From assembly GCF_937999985.1 (NCBI RefSeq), contig NZ_CALLDG010000011.1, forward strand, positions 1-11,358: 11,358 nt of DNA. Reading direction: 5' to 3'. The DNA is from an uncultured Corynebacterium sp. (GTDB lineage: Bacteria > Actinomycetota > Actinomycetes > Mycobacteriales > Mycobacteriaceae). Every line of letters begins with the position of its first letter. Within the stretch, counting starts at the first letter, position 1. Shown in pieces: positions 4,033 through 11,259 of this stretch. Made by a program: the position numbers and the translations under genes. The notes under the pieces were generated by a model. It was given only the letters and a program-made list of their open reading frames with translations, searched no databases and was not told where the DNA came from.

Positions 4033-6697
4033 CGAGGGCCACAACTCCTCGTCTCATCGCGGCGACCGCCTTGCGGGAGGCCGCCTTCACTTCGTTGGAA
4101 TAGCCAGTCAGCTTGATCTGATCCAGCAGGTCGATCACGCGGCGGCACCAGCGCACGAAATCGCCGGGGGTCAGGGTGGCGCCGCTGGCCTCGGCCGCGC
4201 GCAGGCAATACTCCAGCGGGGCGCCGGCGGTCCACTGGTGCACCGCGGTGGCAAAGCCTAGCTCCGGCTCGCGCGTCACAGTCAGGCGGTGGCGCTGCTC
4301 GTCGGTGGAAAGCTCCTGGTAGATACGCCACGTCTGGCTGATCGCCTCGGCCAGCGGCTCGGTGGGCACGCCATCGTCCTTGGCACCGGAATCGCGGCGA
4401 TTCTCGAAAACACAGGTGCTGGCCACGGCCGCCAGCTCTGCCGGGTCCAGCTCGTCCCAGATACCGCGGCGCAGGCACTGGGCGACCAGCAGGTCGGACT
4501 CGTGGTGGATCTTGGACAGCCGCTCGCCCTCCATCGTGATGCGGGCGGTGTTACCCTCGAGCTCCACGTAATCCAGCTCCGCCAGCAGCGCGAGGATGCG
4601 GTTGAACTGGGCGGACAGGGAATCGGATTCCTGCGGCTGCTCCTTCTGTTCGAATTCCAGGCGGCGGGCTGCCTTCAGGTACTGCTCGGCGGCGCGGCAG
4701 AGCTCCTCGCGGCCATCCCAGGCGTGCACCGGGTGGGCGTGCACCTGCTCGCGCAGCTCAACAGCGCGCAGCGAGCGGCGGCGCGCCCGGGGCCGGAGCT
4801 TCTTGGGCTTATCCAGCTGGAGGCGGCGCAGATTGGCGGCCACTCCCCTGGCCTGTCGCTTCGGGTTGCGCGCCACGCCCTTGTGCAGGCGCATGTGACC
4901 GATGTGCACCGGGGTGTTGCCGAACATGTCGGGGTTGATGCGCTCCACCCAGCCGTCGTCGGTGATGATCGTCGGCCGGCCGCGGTGGTCGGCACGGGCA
5001 ATCACGGCGGTGGTGGGGTTCTTGCCAGTGGGCAGTGCGATCACATCGCCCGGCTGCAGGGACTGCAGCAGGGCCGTGGTCTCCGTCGAGGCCTCGTCGA
5101 TGACCATGCGTTTGGCGCGGCGCTCCTCCTGTGAAAGCTCGCGGCGCAGCTGGCCGTACTCGGTGACCAGCCGGAAGTCCTCGTTGAGGCTGTTCGAGGG
5201 GCGGCGCACCTCGCGGATCGTGGCCTTCAGCTGCTTTTCCTGCTGGGCCAGCTCGCGGCGGCGCTTCTCGATCTGCTCGGCGCTCTCCACCACCGCGCCA
5301 TTGGTCTGGTACTGCGCAAACGAGCGCAGCAGCAGCCGGTGGGCCTCGTCCAACCCCATCGTGCCGATGAGGTTCACGGCCATGTTGTAGCCGGGACGGA
5401 AGGTGGAATCTAGCGGATAGGTTCTTGTTGACGCCAAGTCCGCAACCCCATAAGGATCCAGCCCCTGGCTCCACAGCACTACCGCGTTACCCTTCGTGTC
5501 GATGCCACGGCGGCCGGCGCGACCCGTGAGCTGCGTGTATTGGCCGGGGGTGAGGTCTGCGTGCGTCTCGCCGTTGAACTTCACCAGCTTCTCCAGCACC
5601 ACCGAGCGGGCAGGCATGTTGATTCCCAGCGCCAGGGTTTCCGTGGCAAAGCAGACCTTTAGCAGGCCGCGGGCGAACAGATCCTCCACGATGTGGCGGA
5701 AGGCCGGCAGCATGCCGGCGTGGTGGGCGGCGAAACCGCGCGACAGGGCGCGCCGCCACTGGCGGAAGCCCAGGACGTTCAGATCCTCCTCCGTCAGGTC
5801 GGAAACGCCCGCGTCGATCGTGCGCAGGATCTCCTCCCTTTCCGACGGGGACGAGTAGTCCACGCGATCGATCAGCAGGGAGCGCACGGCGGCGTCACAA
5901 CCAACGCGCGAGAAGATGAAGTAAATCGCAGGCAGCATGCCTGCGGTGGCCATGTGCTGCACCACGTCGCCGCGCTTTGGCCCGCGGCGCTTGCCAGTTT
6001 CCTCGGCCTTCGCGGCGGCGGCGACGACCTTGCGGTTGATGGCGCCGAGGTGCTGCTCCGAGCCCTCGAAGAGGGGCAGGATCTGGCGGCCGACCATCAT
6101 GAACTGGGTCAGCGGCACGGGGCGCTTCTCGGTGACGATGATTTCGGTATCGCCGCGGACGGCGGATAGCCAGCCGCCGAACTCCTCGACATTGGAGACG
6201 GTGGCCGACAGGGAAACAAGGATCACGCGCGGATCGAGGTTGAGGATTGCCTCCTCCCAGACCGGGCCGCGGGAACGGTCGGCCAGGAAGTGCACCTCGT
6301 CCATGACGACGTGTGTGAGGGTTTCCAGCCGCTCGGAGTCGGCGTAGATCATGTTGCGCAAGACCTCGGTGGTCATCACAACGATGGGCGCGTCGCCGTT
6401 GATGGTCACGTCGCCGGTGAGCAGACCCACGTTGGCCTCCCCGTAGCGCTCCACCAGGTCGTGGAACTTCTGGTTGCTCAAGGCCTTGATGGGCGTGGTG
6501 TAAAAACAGGTGCCGTCGCCGTGGAAGGCGGCGAAAACGGCGAACTCGCCGACGATGGTCTTGCCCGCGCCCGTGGGGGCGGCGACGAGGACCCCCTTGC
6601 CCCGGTCGATGGCTTCGGCCGCCTGAACCTGGAAGTCGTCCAGCGGGAAGTCGTACTGGGCGCAGAAGCGCTCTACCTGGGGGCTAGAGAATGTCAT
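4025..6697 (-). CDS. helY: Ski2-like DExH-box RNA helicase HelY
   Basis: This 890-residue ATP-dependent helicase belongs to the Ski2/Mtr4 superfamily-2 branch, expected in cytoplasmic RNA processing or turnover. The helicase motifs are in order: Walker A AAPTGAGKT (39-47), TTPIKALSNQK (67-77), TGDV (94-97), DEVH (133-136), SAT (164-166), ATETLALGINMPAR (351-364) and QLTGRAGRRGID (389-400). A long charged helical section (about 465-540) probably forms the arm. The C-terminal 190 residues fit the DSHCT domain of this family. Length and domain order match mycobacterial HelY. I chose the ATG at 6697, which overlaps the end of tatC by 14 nt and places the first motif normally. A frame extending to a TTG at 6754 adds 19 basic residues with no support. 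There is no good ribosome site, so coupled translation from tatC is likely. Order tatA-tatC-helY is shared with M. tuberculosis. Confidence 0.93.
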   Translation of the reverse strand: MTFSSPQVERFCAQYDFPLDDFQVQAAEAIDRGKGVLVAAPTGAGKTIVGEFAVFAAFHGDGTCFYTTPIKALSNQKFHDLVERYGEANVGLLTGDVTINGDAPIVVMTTEVLRNMIYADSERLETLTHVVMDEVHFLADRSRGPVWEEAILNLDPRVILVSLSATVSNVEEFGGWLSAVRGDTEIIVTEKRPVPLTQFMMVGRQILPLFEGSEQHLGAINRKVVAAAAKAEETGKRRGPKRGDVVQHMATAGMLPAIYFIFSRVGCDAAVRSLLIDRVDYSSPSEREEILRTIDAGVSDLTEEDLNVLGFRQWRRALSRGFAAHHAGMLPAFRHIVEDLFARGLLKVCFATETLALGINMPARSVVLEKLVKFNGETHADLTPGQYTQLTGRAGRRGIDTKGNAVVLWSQGLDPYGVADLASTRTYPLDSTFRPGYNMAVNLIGTMGLDEAHRLLLRSFAQYQTNGAVVESAEQIEKRRRELAQQEKQLKATIREVRRPSNSLNEDFRLVTEYGQLRRELSQEERRAKRMVIDEASTETTALLQSLQPGDVIALPTGKNPTTAVIARADHRGRPTIITDDGWVERINPDMFGNTPVHIGHMRLHKGVARNPKRQARGVAANLRRLQLDKPKKLRPRARRRSLRAVELREQVHAHPVHAWDGREELCRAAEQYLKAARRLEFEQKEQPQESDSLSAQFNRILALLAELDYVELEGNTARITMEGERLSKIHHESDLLVAQCLRRGIWDELDPAELAAVASTCVFENRRDSGAKDDGVPTEPLAEAISQTWRIYQELSTDEQRHRLTVTREPELGFATAVHQWTAGAPLEYCLRAAEASGATLTPGDFVRWCRRVIDLLDQIKLTGYSNEVKAASRKAVAAMRRGVVALDG

Positions 6698-7661
6698 CGA
6701 AATCGCTGCGGGTGAAGTCTTGTGCCTTTGGATCCTGGCGCTTCGGCGAGTCAATTGGGCGGGCCGCGCTGGTGGACTGCGGTGCCGGGGTTGCCGTCAC
6801 CGGGGCAATGGGTTCCGGGGCGGCGATGCCGGTGGACTCGTCGTCATCCACCTCGAGCCAGTCCGCCTGGTTATTCTTGCGGCGCTTGTCGTTCAGGCGG
6901 GCGATCTGCGTGGCGATCTCCATCATCGCGCACAGCGCAATCGCCAGAATCACCATCGAGATCGGGTCCTGGCCCGGGGTGACGAACGCGGCGAAGAGGA
7001 ACAGGAACGCCCAGATGAAACGGCGCTTCTCCTTCAGCTGCTGGTAAGTCACCACGTGCGCCAGGTTCAGCAGCACGGTAATAAGCGGCACTTCGAAGCT
7101 CACACCGAAAATCAACAGCAGCGCCATGGCGAAGCTGAAGTATTTCTCGCCGTTCAGAGCAGCGATCTGCGCCTCGTCGCCGATGGTCAGCAGGAACTCC
7201 AGCCCAAAGGCAAGAACGAAGTAGGCCAGCACCGCGCCGACGGTAAACAGCAGGCCGGCGGAAATACCTACGCCCAGGGTCCAGCGCTTCTCGTTCTTGT
7301 GCAGCCCCGGGGTGATATACGCCCAGATCTGGCCCAACCAAATGGGCGAGGAAAAGACCATGCCGGCCAGCGCACCGACTTTCAGCCGCAGCATAAACAT
7401 CTCGAAGGGGCTGGTCGCCAGCAGGCGGCACTCCCCCGCCTCGGAGCCGAAACGCGCCTCGGGCGGCAGGTTGCAATACGGTCCGCGCAGTACCTCGCCC
7501 AGCGAAGCGATCGGGCCGACCTCGACGTTGTACCAGATGTAGCCGATGATCGTGCCGATGAAAATGGCAACCAGGGAAATGAATACGCGCTTGCGCAGCT
7601 CATTGATGTGCTCGACGATGGTCATTGAACCATCGGCGGGCTTCTTTAGCTTCTTAGCCAC
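6684..7661 (-). CDS. tatC: Twin-arginine translocase subunit TatC
   Basis: This 325-residue membrane protein recognises twin-arginine signal peptides and, with TatA, exports folded proteins. MTIVEHINELRKRVFISL (13-30) is the typical N-terminus before the first of six membrane helices. FEMFMLRLKVG, WAYITPGLHKNEKR and FGVSFEVPLITVLLNLAHVVT are conserved TatC stretches, and FVTPGQDPISM lies before the last helix pair. After the sixth helix comes a charged segment (IARLNDKRRKNNQADWLEVDDDES). It is followed by a 50-residue Pro/Ala-rich tail ending DFDDIL, a low-complexity cytoplasmic extension as in other actinobacterial TatC. The GTG at 7661, 7 nt after the tatA stop, is preferred. It gives a lysine-rich lead like the basic one in mycobacterial TatC. 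The ATG at 7625 would also give a whole TatC, and neither has a strong ribosome site. No tatB is visible here. Confidence 0.95.
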   Translation of the reverse strand: MAKKLKKPADGSMTIVEHINELRKRVFISLVAIFIGTIIGYIWYNVEVGPIASLGEVLRGPYCNLPPEARFGSEAGECRLLATSPFEMFMLRLKVGALAGMVFSSPIWLGQIWAYITPGLHKNEKRWTLGVGISAGLLFTVGAVLAYFVLAFGLEFLLTIGDEAQIAALNGEKYFSFAMALLLIFGVSFEVPLITVLLNLAHVVTYQQLKEKRRFIWAFLFLFAAFVTPGQDPISMVILAIALCAMMEIATQIARLNDKRRKNNQADWLEVDDDESTGIAAPEPIAPVTATPAPQSTSAARPIDSPKRQDPKAQDFTRSDFDDIL

Positions 7662-7668
7662 TTAACTC

Positions 7669-7923
7669 TTAAGCGTTGTGCTCGTTCGGCTGCTCGGACT
7701 TGGGCTGGGCCAGGTCTTGAGCCTGCTGCTGCTCGGCGGTCGGAGCCTGCTTCTCGGACAGCTCCTTCTTCTCGCCGTCGGTCTTCATCTCGTCCATTTC
7801 GGACTTGAAGATACGCATCGAACGGCCCAGGGAGCGTGCGGCGCTGGGCAGGCGGGTCGCTCCGAACAGCAGGAAGATGACCAGAGCGATGATTAGTAGT
7901 TCAGGAACGCCAAGGTTCGGCAT
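7669..7923 (-). CDS. tatA: Twin-arginine translocase subunit TatA
   Basis: This 84-residue protein is the pore- or membrane-weakening subunit of the Tat pathway. It has one N-terminal membrane helix (about 5-19), the hallmark FG hinge (FGATRLPSAARSLGRSMRIFKSEM, residues 20-43) leading into an amphipathic helix along the membrane surface, and a charged Glu/Gln/Lys-rich tail. The helix begins GVPELLIIALVIFLLFG, and the glutamate in the early membrane helix (E8) marks the TatA/E type. The ATG at 7923 follows the pafC stop by 35 nt, the longest gap in this operon. A -10-like element spans the pafC stop. tatC follows after 7 nt. Confidence 0.95.
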   Translation of the reverse strand: MPNLGVPELLIIALVIFLLFGATRLPSAARSLGRSMRIFKSEMDEMKTDGEKKELSEKQAPTAEQQQAQDLAQPKSEQPNEHNA

Positions 7924-7958
7924 TATCTACGAGCTTTCTGTCGTTGGAATCGGTCTTA

Positions 7959-7968
7959 CTATCCTAGC
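7959..7968 (-). promoter_or_regulatory. Candidate internal promoter (-10) for tatA-tatC-helY-SDR
   Basis: On the minus strand this reads GCTAGGATAG, fitting the corynebacterial extended -10 pattern GnTAnnnTnG with core TAGGAT at 7961-7966. It overlaps the pafC stop codon. A start near 7954 would give a leader of roughly 30 nt before the tatA ATG. There is no clear -35 hexamer. It sits at the only sizeable gap in the operon, which raises its plausibility. Confidence 0.35.
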
Positions 7969-8927
7969 TCGCGAGCCTCGTAGGCTTCGAGGCCACGCCG
8001 TGCTAGGGCTTTTAAGTTCTCGGCCAATGGTAGCGGTTCTATCCCGCGAATACCGGGTGAAAACCCGAGCAGGAACCTCAAAAACCATTCACCGGTATCG
8101 GGCACGTCGACGACCAAGCGCTCTTCGTCCTCCACCACCCACATGGGGAAGTACTCGAGCATCCACCGCAGCGACTCGTCCAACTCCAGGCGCGCCCAGT
8201 TGTCGCTGAGGCCGAAACCGAAGGGATCCTCCGGGTCGATCTCGGGCACCTGTTGGGCGCTGGCCGAACCCTCCTCCCCCAGGTCGAGCCCGTCGATGCG
8301 CGCAAGTGCAAAGGTTTTTGTGGTGACGCCACGTTCCCGCGCCCAGAGGTAATACTCGCCTTCCACGAGGGCCACGTGGTCAGGGTCTACCGTGCGGGTG
8401 CCAAAGCTATCGCTGGACAGCGACTGATAGCTGAAGGTGACCTGGCGGCGCGACTGGATGGCCTCCGAGAGCTGCCGGCGCAGCTGCACATGGGCGGGGG
8501 TTGAGGGCGCCGTTTCGGGGGTGAAGGAATCCGTGTACTCGCGCCGGGAGCGCAAGAGAGCCTGGATCTTCTCGCTGGCGGAATCGATGTCCGCCTGCGC
8601 CTCCGCCGGCGCGGTGGAGCGCAGCGCCTGCAGGTTCAGCAGCAGCACGCCGGCCTCCATCGCGGTCAAGGCAAGTGGGCGATCAAGGCCCGCGGAGAAC
8701 TCCACGGAGGCGCGCATGCGATCCACCGTGACCTCCACCGGCATGTCGAGGATGCTGGCGGGCACGCGGCACTGAGACACCTGGCCGAGCTCGTGGGCGA
8801 TCTGCGCGGTGGATAGGTCCAGCGCACGAGAGGCCGCCATCAGGCTGCTATCCGGGTGAGACCGGAACCAGGCGAGGACGGACAGGGTACGGAGGAACTG
8901 TTCGGCGTTGGAACGAGGGGGCGTCAT
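7959..8927 (-). CDS. pafC: WYL-domain transcriptional regulator PafC
   Basis: This 322-residue protein is one half of PafBC, the heterodimeric activator of the LexA-independent DNA-damage response known from mycobacteria. Residues 8-60 hold a winged helix-turn-helix-like domain (FLRTLSVLAWFRSHPDSSLMAASRALDLSTAQIAHEL). The middle (about 80-130) is helical. Residues 145-215 form the WYL domain, with VTFSYQSLSSDSFGTRTVDPDHVALVEGEYYLWARER; the WYL signature reads YYL here. The last 80 residues carry the C-terminal extension of the family (SLRWMLEYFPMWVVEDEERLVVDV, WFLRFLLGFS). Its ATG at 8927 overlaps the pafB TGA as ATGA, so the two partners are made by coupled translation, in line with a heterodimer. 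It shares the overall plan of pafB, indicating an old duplication. Confidence 0.92.
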   Translation of the reverse strand: MTPPRSNAEQFLRTLSVLAWFRSHPDSSLMAASRALDLSTAQIAHELGQVSQCRVPASILDMPVEVTVDRMRASVEFSAGLDRPLALTAMEAGVLLLNLQALRSTAPAEAQADIDSASEKIQALLRSRREYTDSFTPETAPSTPAHVQLRRQLSEAIQSRRQVTFSYQSLSSDSFGTRTVDPDHVALVEGEYYLWARERGVTTKTFALARIDGLDLGEEGSASAQQVPEIDPEDPFGFGLSDNWARLELDESLRWMLEYFPMWVVEDEERLVVDVPDTGEWFLRFLLGFSPGIRGIEPLPLAENLKALARRGLEAYEARELG

Positions 8928-9859
8928 GAAGCAGCCTCCTTGAGAACGGCAACAACATCGGCGACGACATCCGGCGGCGAGGTAACCACCACATGGGGCG
9001 CATAGGCAGCGACGGTGCGGACAAACCAGTCGCGTTCCACCGGGCCGATCTGGCCGTCTTCGTCGGCCAGGCGGCGCAGCTCCCAGGCGCCGGGCTCCGG
9101 GAACTCCACGGTGGCGGTGACCATCTGGCGGCTGCTTAATAGCCCCTGCTGGATCAGCTGCTGCGGGGTGCCCTCCGGGCGCGGGTGCTGGGCGAATTCG
9201 GGGAGGGCGGTAACGGAATCAACGCGCGCCAGGCGGAACGTGCGCTGGGCCTCGCGGTCCGGGTCAAAACCGGTTACATAGAGCAGGCCATCCTTGGCGC
9301 CATAAGCCCAGGGCTCCAATCGACGCTGTTGGGGGGTATCGACCAGCGAGGGATAGTAATTGAACTCCAAGACCAGACCATTGTCGAGGGCGCGGAAGAT
9401 CGCGTCGAAGGAATCGCCATCCAAGGCGGTGTGATCCGGAACGCTGGGAACAGCCACCTCGCCGGTGGACACGCGGTGCTGCATGCCCGCGGCGGCCAGT
9501 TTGGTGTATGCGGAGCGGGCGGCGTGCTGCATCTCCCCCGACTGGGCCCACCGGCTGGCAGCGGCGAGGACGGTAGCCTCGCCGTCGGTGAACTCGATGT
9601 CCGGCAGGAAGGTTTGGGCGGGGTCGAGGGTGAGCATGTCTTCGCCCGTGATGCGCACGCCCAGCTCGGCGAGATCCTGGCGGTCGCGGCTCAGCTGCTT
9701 GCGGGCGGAGCCATCCTTGGCGTGCTGGTAGCCCTCGACGTTGGCGAGCACCCACTCGATGGAGCGCGGTCCGTCGGAATTCAGCAGCGCGATCACTAGG
9801 TTAAACAGGCGCGTGGCGCCCGGGATCCAGTGAGTCTCGACGGGGCGGTTGCGGTTCAT
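8924..9859 (-). CDS. pafB: WYL-domain transcriptional regulator PafB
   Basis: This 311-residue protein is the partner of PafC in the DNA-damage-response activator PafBC. An N-terminal DNA-binding region is visible at 14-85 (ATRLFNLVIALLNSDGPRSIEWVLANVEGYQ, then ARKQLSRDRQDLAELGV, a typical recognition helix). The WYL domain spans about 148-215 with LEFNYYPSLVDTPQQRRLEPWAYGAKDGLLYVTGFDPDREAQRTFRLARVDS. A C-terminal extension of the WYL-associated type closes the protein. The signature WYL triplet is LYV here. The ATG at 9859 was chosen because it forms an ATGA overlap with the pafA stop. An upstream in-frame start at 9970 would add 37 Arg-rich residues inside pafA. Despite the name (proteasome accessory factor), PafB is a transcription factor and not part of the pupylation chemistry. 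Confidence 0.93.
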   Translation of the reverse strand: MNRNRPVETHWIPGATRLFNLVIALLNSDGPRSIEWVLANVEGYQHAKDGSARKQLSRDRQDLAELGVRITGEDMLTLDPAQTFLPDIEFTDGEATVLAAASRWAQSGEMQHAARSAYTKLAAAGMQHRVSTGEVAVPSVPDHTALDGDSFDAIFRALDNGLVLEFNYYPSLVDTPQQRRLEPWAYGAKDGLLYVTGFDPDREAQRTFRLARVDSVTALPEFAQHPRPEGTPQQLIQQGLLSSRQMVTATVEFPEPGAWELRRLADEDGQIGPVERDWFVRTVAAYAPHVVVTSPPDVVADVVAVLKEAAS

Positions 9860-11259
9860 CGGGCTTCCAGGGACTCGATGATGCGGTCGACGTCCTCGCT
9901 GGTGTTGGCGAAGGGGTCGGCAAGCAGTGCCTCGGCCCCGTTCTCGCCGTTGACCTTCACGCGCATCCAATCCACCGTGTAGGACAGCTCCGGGTGGGCG
10001 CGCACCGCCGCGATGAAGCGGCCGCGCACCGCGGCGCGGGTCGTCGGCGGAGCCTGGCGGACGGCCTGTTCGATCGCCTCCGGGGCCAACAACGTGCGCG
10101 CCAGGCCGCGGCGAGCCAGGACGTTAAACAGGCCGCGGGTGGGGTGAATGTCGTGATACATCAGGTCGATCTGCGCCAGGCGGGGGTCGATGGGATCCAG
10201 GCCACGGGCGGCGGCCATGCGGTCCAGCAACGACTTCTTGATGACCCAGTCGATCTCCGTGGAGACCGGCGAGAAGTCGCCCGTGTCGAAGCAGTCCAGC
10301 ACGCGGCCCCACAGATCCACCACGGGGGTTAGCTCCGCGTTGGGGGTGCCCCGCTCCGGGTCTTCACGCACGGCGAGGTAGGCGCAGGCGGCGTCATAAA
10401 AAGCGCGCTGGATCTCCAGCGGCGTGGCAGTCGACCCGCTGCGCAGAGCGATGTCCACCTGGCCGGTGAAGTCGCGGGAGATCTCGCGGATAGAGCGGAT
10501 CTCGTTGGCCATCTCGAAATCCGGGAGGGCCACGCCGGCCTCGATCATCTCCAGCACCAGCAGCGTGGAGCCGACCTTAAGGGCCGTGGTGACTTCCGAC
10601 ATGTTGGAATCACCGACGATGACGTGCAGGCGGCGATACTTAGAGGAATCGGCGTGCGGCTCGTCGCGCGTGTTGATGATGGGGCGCGAGCGGGTCGTCG
10701 CGCTGGACACGCCCTCCCAGACGTGGTCGGCGCGCTGGCTCATGGTGTAGCCCGGGCCGAAGTTCTCGTTCGGCGCGCCGGGATAAGGGATCGCGAGCTT
10801 GCCCGCACCGCAAATCAGCTGGCGGGTAACCAGGAAAGGCAGCAACTGCTTGCTAAGACCCTTCAGGGGAATATCACGGCTAACCAGGTAGTTCTCGTGG
10901 CAGCCATAAGAGTTGCCCAGGGAGTCCGTGTTGTTTTTCAGCAAGTAGACCTTGCCGCCGACGGCCTGCTCGGCGCGGTCGGCCAGCTCGTGGAACATCA
11001 GGTCGCCAGAGCGGTCGTAGGCGATCAGCTGGTGCAGGCTATCGCACTCCGCGGTGGCGAACTCCGGATGTGCGCCGACGTCCATGTAGAGGCGCGAGGC
11101 GTTCTCGGTATAGATGTTCGAGCTGCGGTGCTCCTCCACCACCGGTGCGAAGAGCTTGCGGGCAATCTCGTCGGGACCCAGGCGGCGAGAGGAATCCTGC
11201 ATGTTGGCGATTCCATACTCGGTCTCCAGGCCCATAATGCGGCGGCGAATGGCGGTCAC
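9856..11259 (-). CDS. pafA: Pup--protein ligase PafA
   Basis: This 467-residue enzyme phosphorylates the C-terminal glutamate of Pup and joins it to lysines of target proteins. It belongs to the carboxylate-amine ligase fold shared with glutamine synthetase and Dop. MGLETEYGI (9-17) carries the metal-binding glutamates E12 and E14. LYMDVGAHPEFATAECDS contains the probable catalytic aspartate D60. NNTDSLGNSYGCHENYL (109-125), FLVTRQLICGAGK (142-154) and GVSSATTRSRPIINTRDEPHAD (183-204) are highly conserved. The C-terminal domain ends near TVDWMRVKVNGENG. The lack of a Dop-type insertion after the first motif favours PafA over its paralogue Dop. The start is taken as GTG at 11259, which overlaps the pup stop as GTGA; the ATG at 11235 would remove the basic AIRRRI lead. 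The segment after CGAGK (LAIPYPGAPNENFGPG) is longer than I recall for the mycobacterial enzyme. Confidence 0.95.
   Translation of the reverse strand: MTAIRRRIMGLETEYGIANMQDSSRRLGPDEIARKLFAPVVEEHRSSNIYTENASRLYMDVGAHPEFATAECDSLHQLIAYDRSGDLMFHELADRAEQAVGGKVYLLKNNTDSLGNSYGCHENYLVSRDIPLKGLSKQLLPFLVTRQLICGAGKLAIPYPGAPNENFGPGYTMSQRADHVWEGVSSATTRSRPIINTRDEPHADSSKYRRLHVIVGDSNMSEVTTALKVGSTLLVLEMIEAGVALPDFEMANEIRSIREISRDFTGQVDIALRSGSTATPLEIQRAFYDAACAYLAVREDPERGTPNAELTPVVDLWGRVLDCFDTGDFSPVSTEIDWVIKKSLLDRMAAARGLDPIDPRLAQIDLMYHDIHPTRGLFNVLARRGLARTLLAPEAIEQAVRQAPPTTRAAVRGRFIAAVRAHPELSYTVDWMRVKVNGENGAEALLADPFANTSEDVDRIIESLEAR

Noticed and set aside
3798..4478. 226-codon - strand frame spanning the helY/SDR junction
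   Set aside because: Arg/Pro/Ala-rich out-of-frame reading of two well-supported genes; not a fusion or frameshift of either.
4289..5134. 281-codon open frame on + strand antisense to helY
   Set aside because: It lies wholly inside the clearly conserved helicase gene, is Gly/Leu/Arg/His-rich with no family motif, and reflects the GC-rich third positions of the opposite strand.
6720..7628. 302-codon open frame on + strand antisense to tatC
   Set aside because: Gln/Arg/His-rich shadow of the TatC reading frame; no ribosome site or recognisable domain.
9860..9970. 37-residue N-terminal extension of PafB
   Set aside because: It is Arg-rich, lies within pafA, and the ATGA overlap at 9859 gives the family-typical start.
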